DNA from: Cryptomeria japonica
Lineage: Eukaryota > Streptophyta > Pinopsida > Cupressales > Cupressaceae
DNA length: 60,000 nt
Assembly: GCF_030272615.1 (NCBI RefSeq)
Contig: NC_081409.1
Location: 912,420,340-912,480,339 of the forward strand
Direction of reading: 5' to 3'
The stretch's first letter is position 1, and every line of letters begins with the position of its first letter. The translations under genes were made by a program, and so were the position numbers. Below the pieces are notes generated by a model. It worked only from the letters and a program-made list of their open reading frames with translations. It was not told where the DNA came from and did no database searches. This document shows positions 57,653 through 60,000 of this stretch, in pieces.

Positions 57653-59400
57653 CCTGGATTGAAAATCAAATGTCTAAGATCACATCAAGGTGGTGAGTTC
57701 ACTTCTCATGAATTTAACAGTTATTGTGAGAGAAATGGAATTAGGAGATAGTTATCTGCACCTCAGACTCCTCAGTAGAATGGAGTAGTGGAAAGAAAGA
57801 ACATAACCATTTTGGATGCATCAAGATCTATGATGATGGGAGCCAAATTGCCTCACATCTACTAGAGAGAAGCAGTGAGTACAACAGTCTACACATTCAA
57901 TAGAGTTCACGTCAAAGGTGAAACCGGTAAGACCCCTTATGAATTATGGTTTGGACATACACCTACTGTTAAATATTTCAGAATTTTTGGAAGTAAATGC
58001 TATATCAAAAGAGATGATTCAATTGGAAAGTTTGATCCTAGATGTGATGAAGGGATATTTCTTGGTTATTCAATTCAAATCAAAGCATATAGATGTTATA
58101 ACAAAAGATTGTAGAAAATTGTGGAGAGTGCTAATGTGAAAGCGGATGAGCAGTACAAAAATCAATCTATATCATATGATAGGGAATCAGCAGTGGAAAT
58201 GATCATAACTGAACTGGCAATGCCTCAACCGGTACAAGAAACTAAGACAGTTACACCAACACAATCAAAAAATTCAACTGTGGCTGATGATCAGAGTAGT
58301 GAACTTGAAGTTCAGAAGACACCAAGGTATGTAAGATTAAAGCATTCTGAAGATCAAATCATTGGAGATAGGAAAAAGGGAGTTATGACAAGAAGAAGAT
58401 TGGTAAATGAAGAGGTATGTCTTATTTCTCAATTTGAACTGGCATCTGTTATTGAAGCTTGTAAGGATAAACATTGGTTAAAGGCTATGGAAGATGAATT
58501 AGATCAGATAGAGAAGAATGAAACTTGGACTTCAATTCCTCGGCGTAAAAATAAGAATGTTATTGGAACTAAATGGGTTTTTAGGAATAAACTAAATGAT
58601 GATGGTCAAGTTGTGAGAAACAAGGCTAGATTGGTTTGTAAAGGATATTATCAAATGAAAAGAATTGATTTTGGTGAGACAATTGCACCTGTAGCTAGAA
58701 TTGAAGTTGTTAGACTATTTCTTGCCTATGCAGCTTATAAGAAATATAAGATTTATCAAATGGATGTTAAATGTGCATTTTTGAATGGTGAACTTGAGGA
58801 AGAAGTATACATTGAGCAACTTGATGGATTTTCACTCACACATTATAAAGATATGGTTTGCAGATTGAAGAAAGCTTTATATGGATTGAAACAAGCTCCT
58901 AGAGCTTGGTATGCAAGGTTGGATAAATATCTTTCGAAGCTTGGTTTTACTAAAGGCAGTGCTGATAGTAATTTATATAATAAGATCACTGATAATGATA
59001 TTCTAGTTCTTGAAGTATTTGTTGATGATATCATTTTTAGAGGAGAAGATAAATTGTGCATGGAATTTGCTAACAATACGAAGAATGAATTTGAAATGTC
59101 CATGATTGGTGAGATGAAATTTTTCTTAGATTTGTAGATTACTCAAACTGACAAAGGCATTTTTATCTGTCAAACTAAGTATCTGAGGGAATTGTTGAAG
59201 AATTTTGGTATGGATAATTCCAAATCGGTAAGTACTCCTATGGTGACAAGTGATAAATTATCTATCAAAGATACTTCTACACTGGTAAATCCAACAAGGT
59301 ATAAGTCTATGATTGGTGGTATGTTATATTTAACTCAGACTAGACCGGATATTATGAATGCAGTAAGTATTATTTCAAGATATCAAAGTATTCCTAAATA
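57653..59400 (+). pseudogene. element C integrase end, RT
   Basis: Frame 2 continues. GGEF with the second catalytic region reads SHQGGEF (near 57680; the usual SDxGGEF Asp is His). Stops fall near 57749, 57776 and 57863, then near 58112. The VERKN Glu block is near 57790. RT covers 58480-59135 with NKARLVC near 58618, QMDVK near 58760, [10 protein letters not shown] near 58880 and FVDDIIF near 59020, then TAG at 59135-59137. The RT tail (STPMVTSDKL near 59232) runs to TAA at 59399-59401. The RT motifs remain intact although integrase has lost catalytic residues, so this copy could not integrate by its own enzyme. Confidence 0.83.
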
Positions 59401-59970
59401 AAATCATGAATGTGCAGTAAAGAGGATATTTCGGTATTTACAAGGAACAACAGAATATGGCTTATGGTACTCTAAAAATGATGATTCACTTTATATGCAT
59501 ATACTAACTCAGATTGGGAAGGAGATACTGATGACAGGAAGAGCACTTCTGGTGGAGCCTTCTTTCTTGGAAAGAAACTGGTTTCATGGATCAACAAAAA
59601 ATAGTCATGCATTTCTTTATCTACTACAAAAGTTGAGTATGTTGTAGCAATAACTAATTGCACTCAAGTCTTGTGGATGAAGCAAATGTTGAAGGATATC
59701 AGGGTAAATTGTAGTGAACTAGTAGTTATCTACTATGATAATTCTGCAACTATTGACATGTCTAAGAATCTGGTATTTCACTCTAAGACTAAGCATATAT
59801 CAATAAAGTATAACTTTCTGAAGGACAAGGTAGAAGGAAAGGAAGTCAAATTGGTTTATGTGAACACTAAAGAACATATTGCAGATATATTCACTAAACT
59901 GTTGTCTAAGGAATCATTTGAGTATTTGATAGACAGGTTAGGGGTTTCTGTGCCTCTGGTAGAGACTTGA
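59401..59970 (+). pseudogene. element C RNase H
   Basis: It follows RT; a one-base slip near 59490 moves it to frame 1. A DDRKSTSGGAFFLG block lies near 59530, a TAG near 59602, VEYV near 59632 (usual EAEYV), YYDN near 59731 (usual CDN) and the ADIFTKLL terminus near 59882. TGA at 59968-59970 ends pol. The last 30 bases of the window are 3' noncoding. Confidence 0.83.
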
Positions 59971-60000
59971 TTGATGCAGTTTGTCATCAATTCGACATGC

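Overview
The window looks like intergenic DNA from a large, repeat-rich plant nuclear genome. Nearly every recognisable reading frame belongs to an LTR retrotransposon (Ty1/copia or Ty3/gypsy), the copia and chromovirus elements use the plant-typical initiator-Met tRNA primer site (TGGTATCAGAGC), and I see no cellular gene, tRNA or rRNA. A gymnosperm is plausible, but the sequence alone does not fix the species. Boundaries below come from paired LTRs, primer sites, polypurine tracts (PPT) and 5-bp target-site duplications (TSD) found by eye.

Left part (1-22486). A broken copia pol 3' end (1-1356) runs into its 3' LTR (1741-2140 and 10698-11295). That LTR is split by a complete minus-strand element (2141-10692, TSD TATAT). 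The inserted element encodes a Tat/Ogre-type Gag-like/protease polyprotein with a G-patch but no reverse transcriptase. A second copy of the same copia family supplies RNase H and an LTR (12762-14765). It abuts the 3' half of a pol-less element (14766-17236), followed by LTR remnants (17237-18737), an unassigned stretch (18738-20689) and the end of another LTR with a coiled-coil/zinc-knuckle gag (21090-22310).

Nested core (22492-54383). A Ty3/gypsy chromovirus on the minus strand (TSD GTCAT) sits in an old copia integrase fragment. Three later elements lie inside it. Copia element A (24866-40783, TSD ATATG) split its RT domain; A itself carries a Tat-like non-autonomous element B (29894-37074, TSD AAAAC) in its pol and a solo LTR (39455-40392, TSD TTAAC) in its 3' LTR. 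A related solo LTR (43479-45645) and a complete pol-less element N (45730-53194) lie in the chromovirus 5' LTR. The stack is four levels deep (old copia, chromovirus, A, then B or the solo LTR).

Right part (54454-60000). A further copia element C begins with its 5' LTR and runs through a heavily decayed gag-pol to the end of the window; its 3' LTR lies outside.

The main novelty candidates are: (i) element N and its partial relatives, which pair a coiled-coil/multi-zinc-knuckle Gag with a second ~1070-codon ORF and no protease, integrase or RT; (ii) the RT-less Tat-like element ending in a protease plus G-patch; (iii) hairpins sitting directly on the PPTs of both Tat-like elements. Nothing here looks like an intact autonomous element. 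Many in-frame stops are best explained as CAR-to-TAR changes, the pattern expected from deamination of methylated cytosine.
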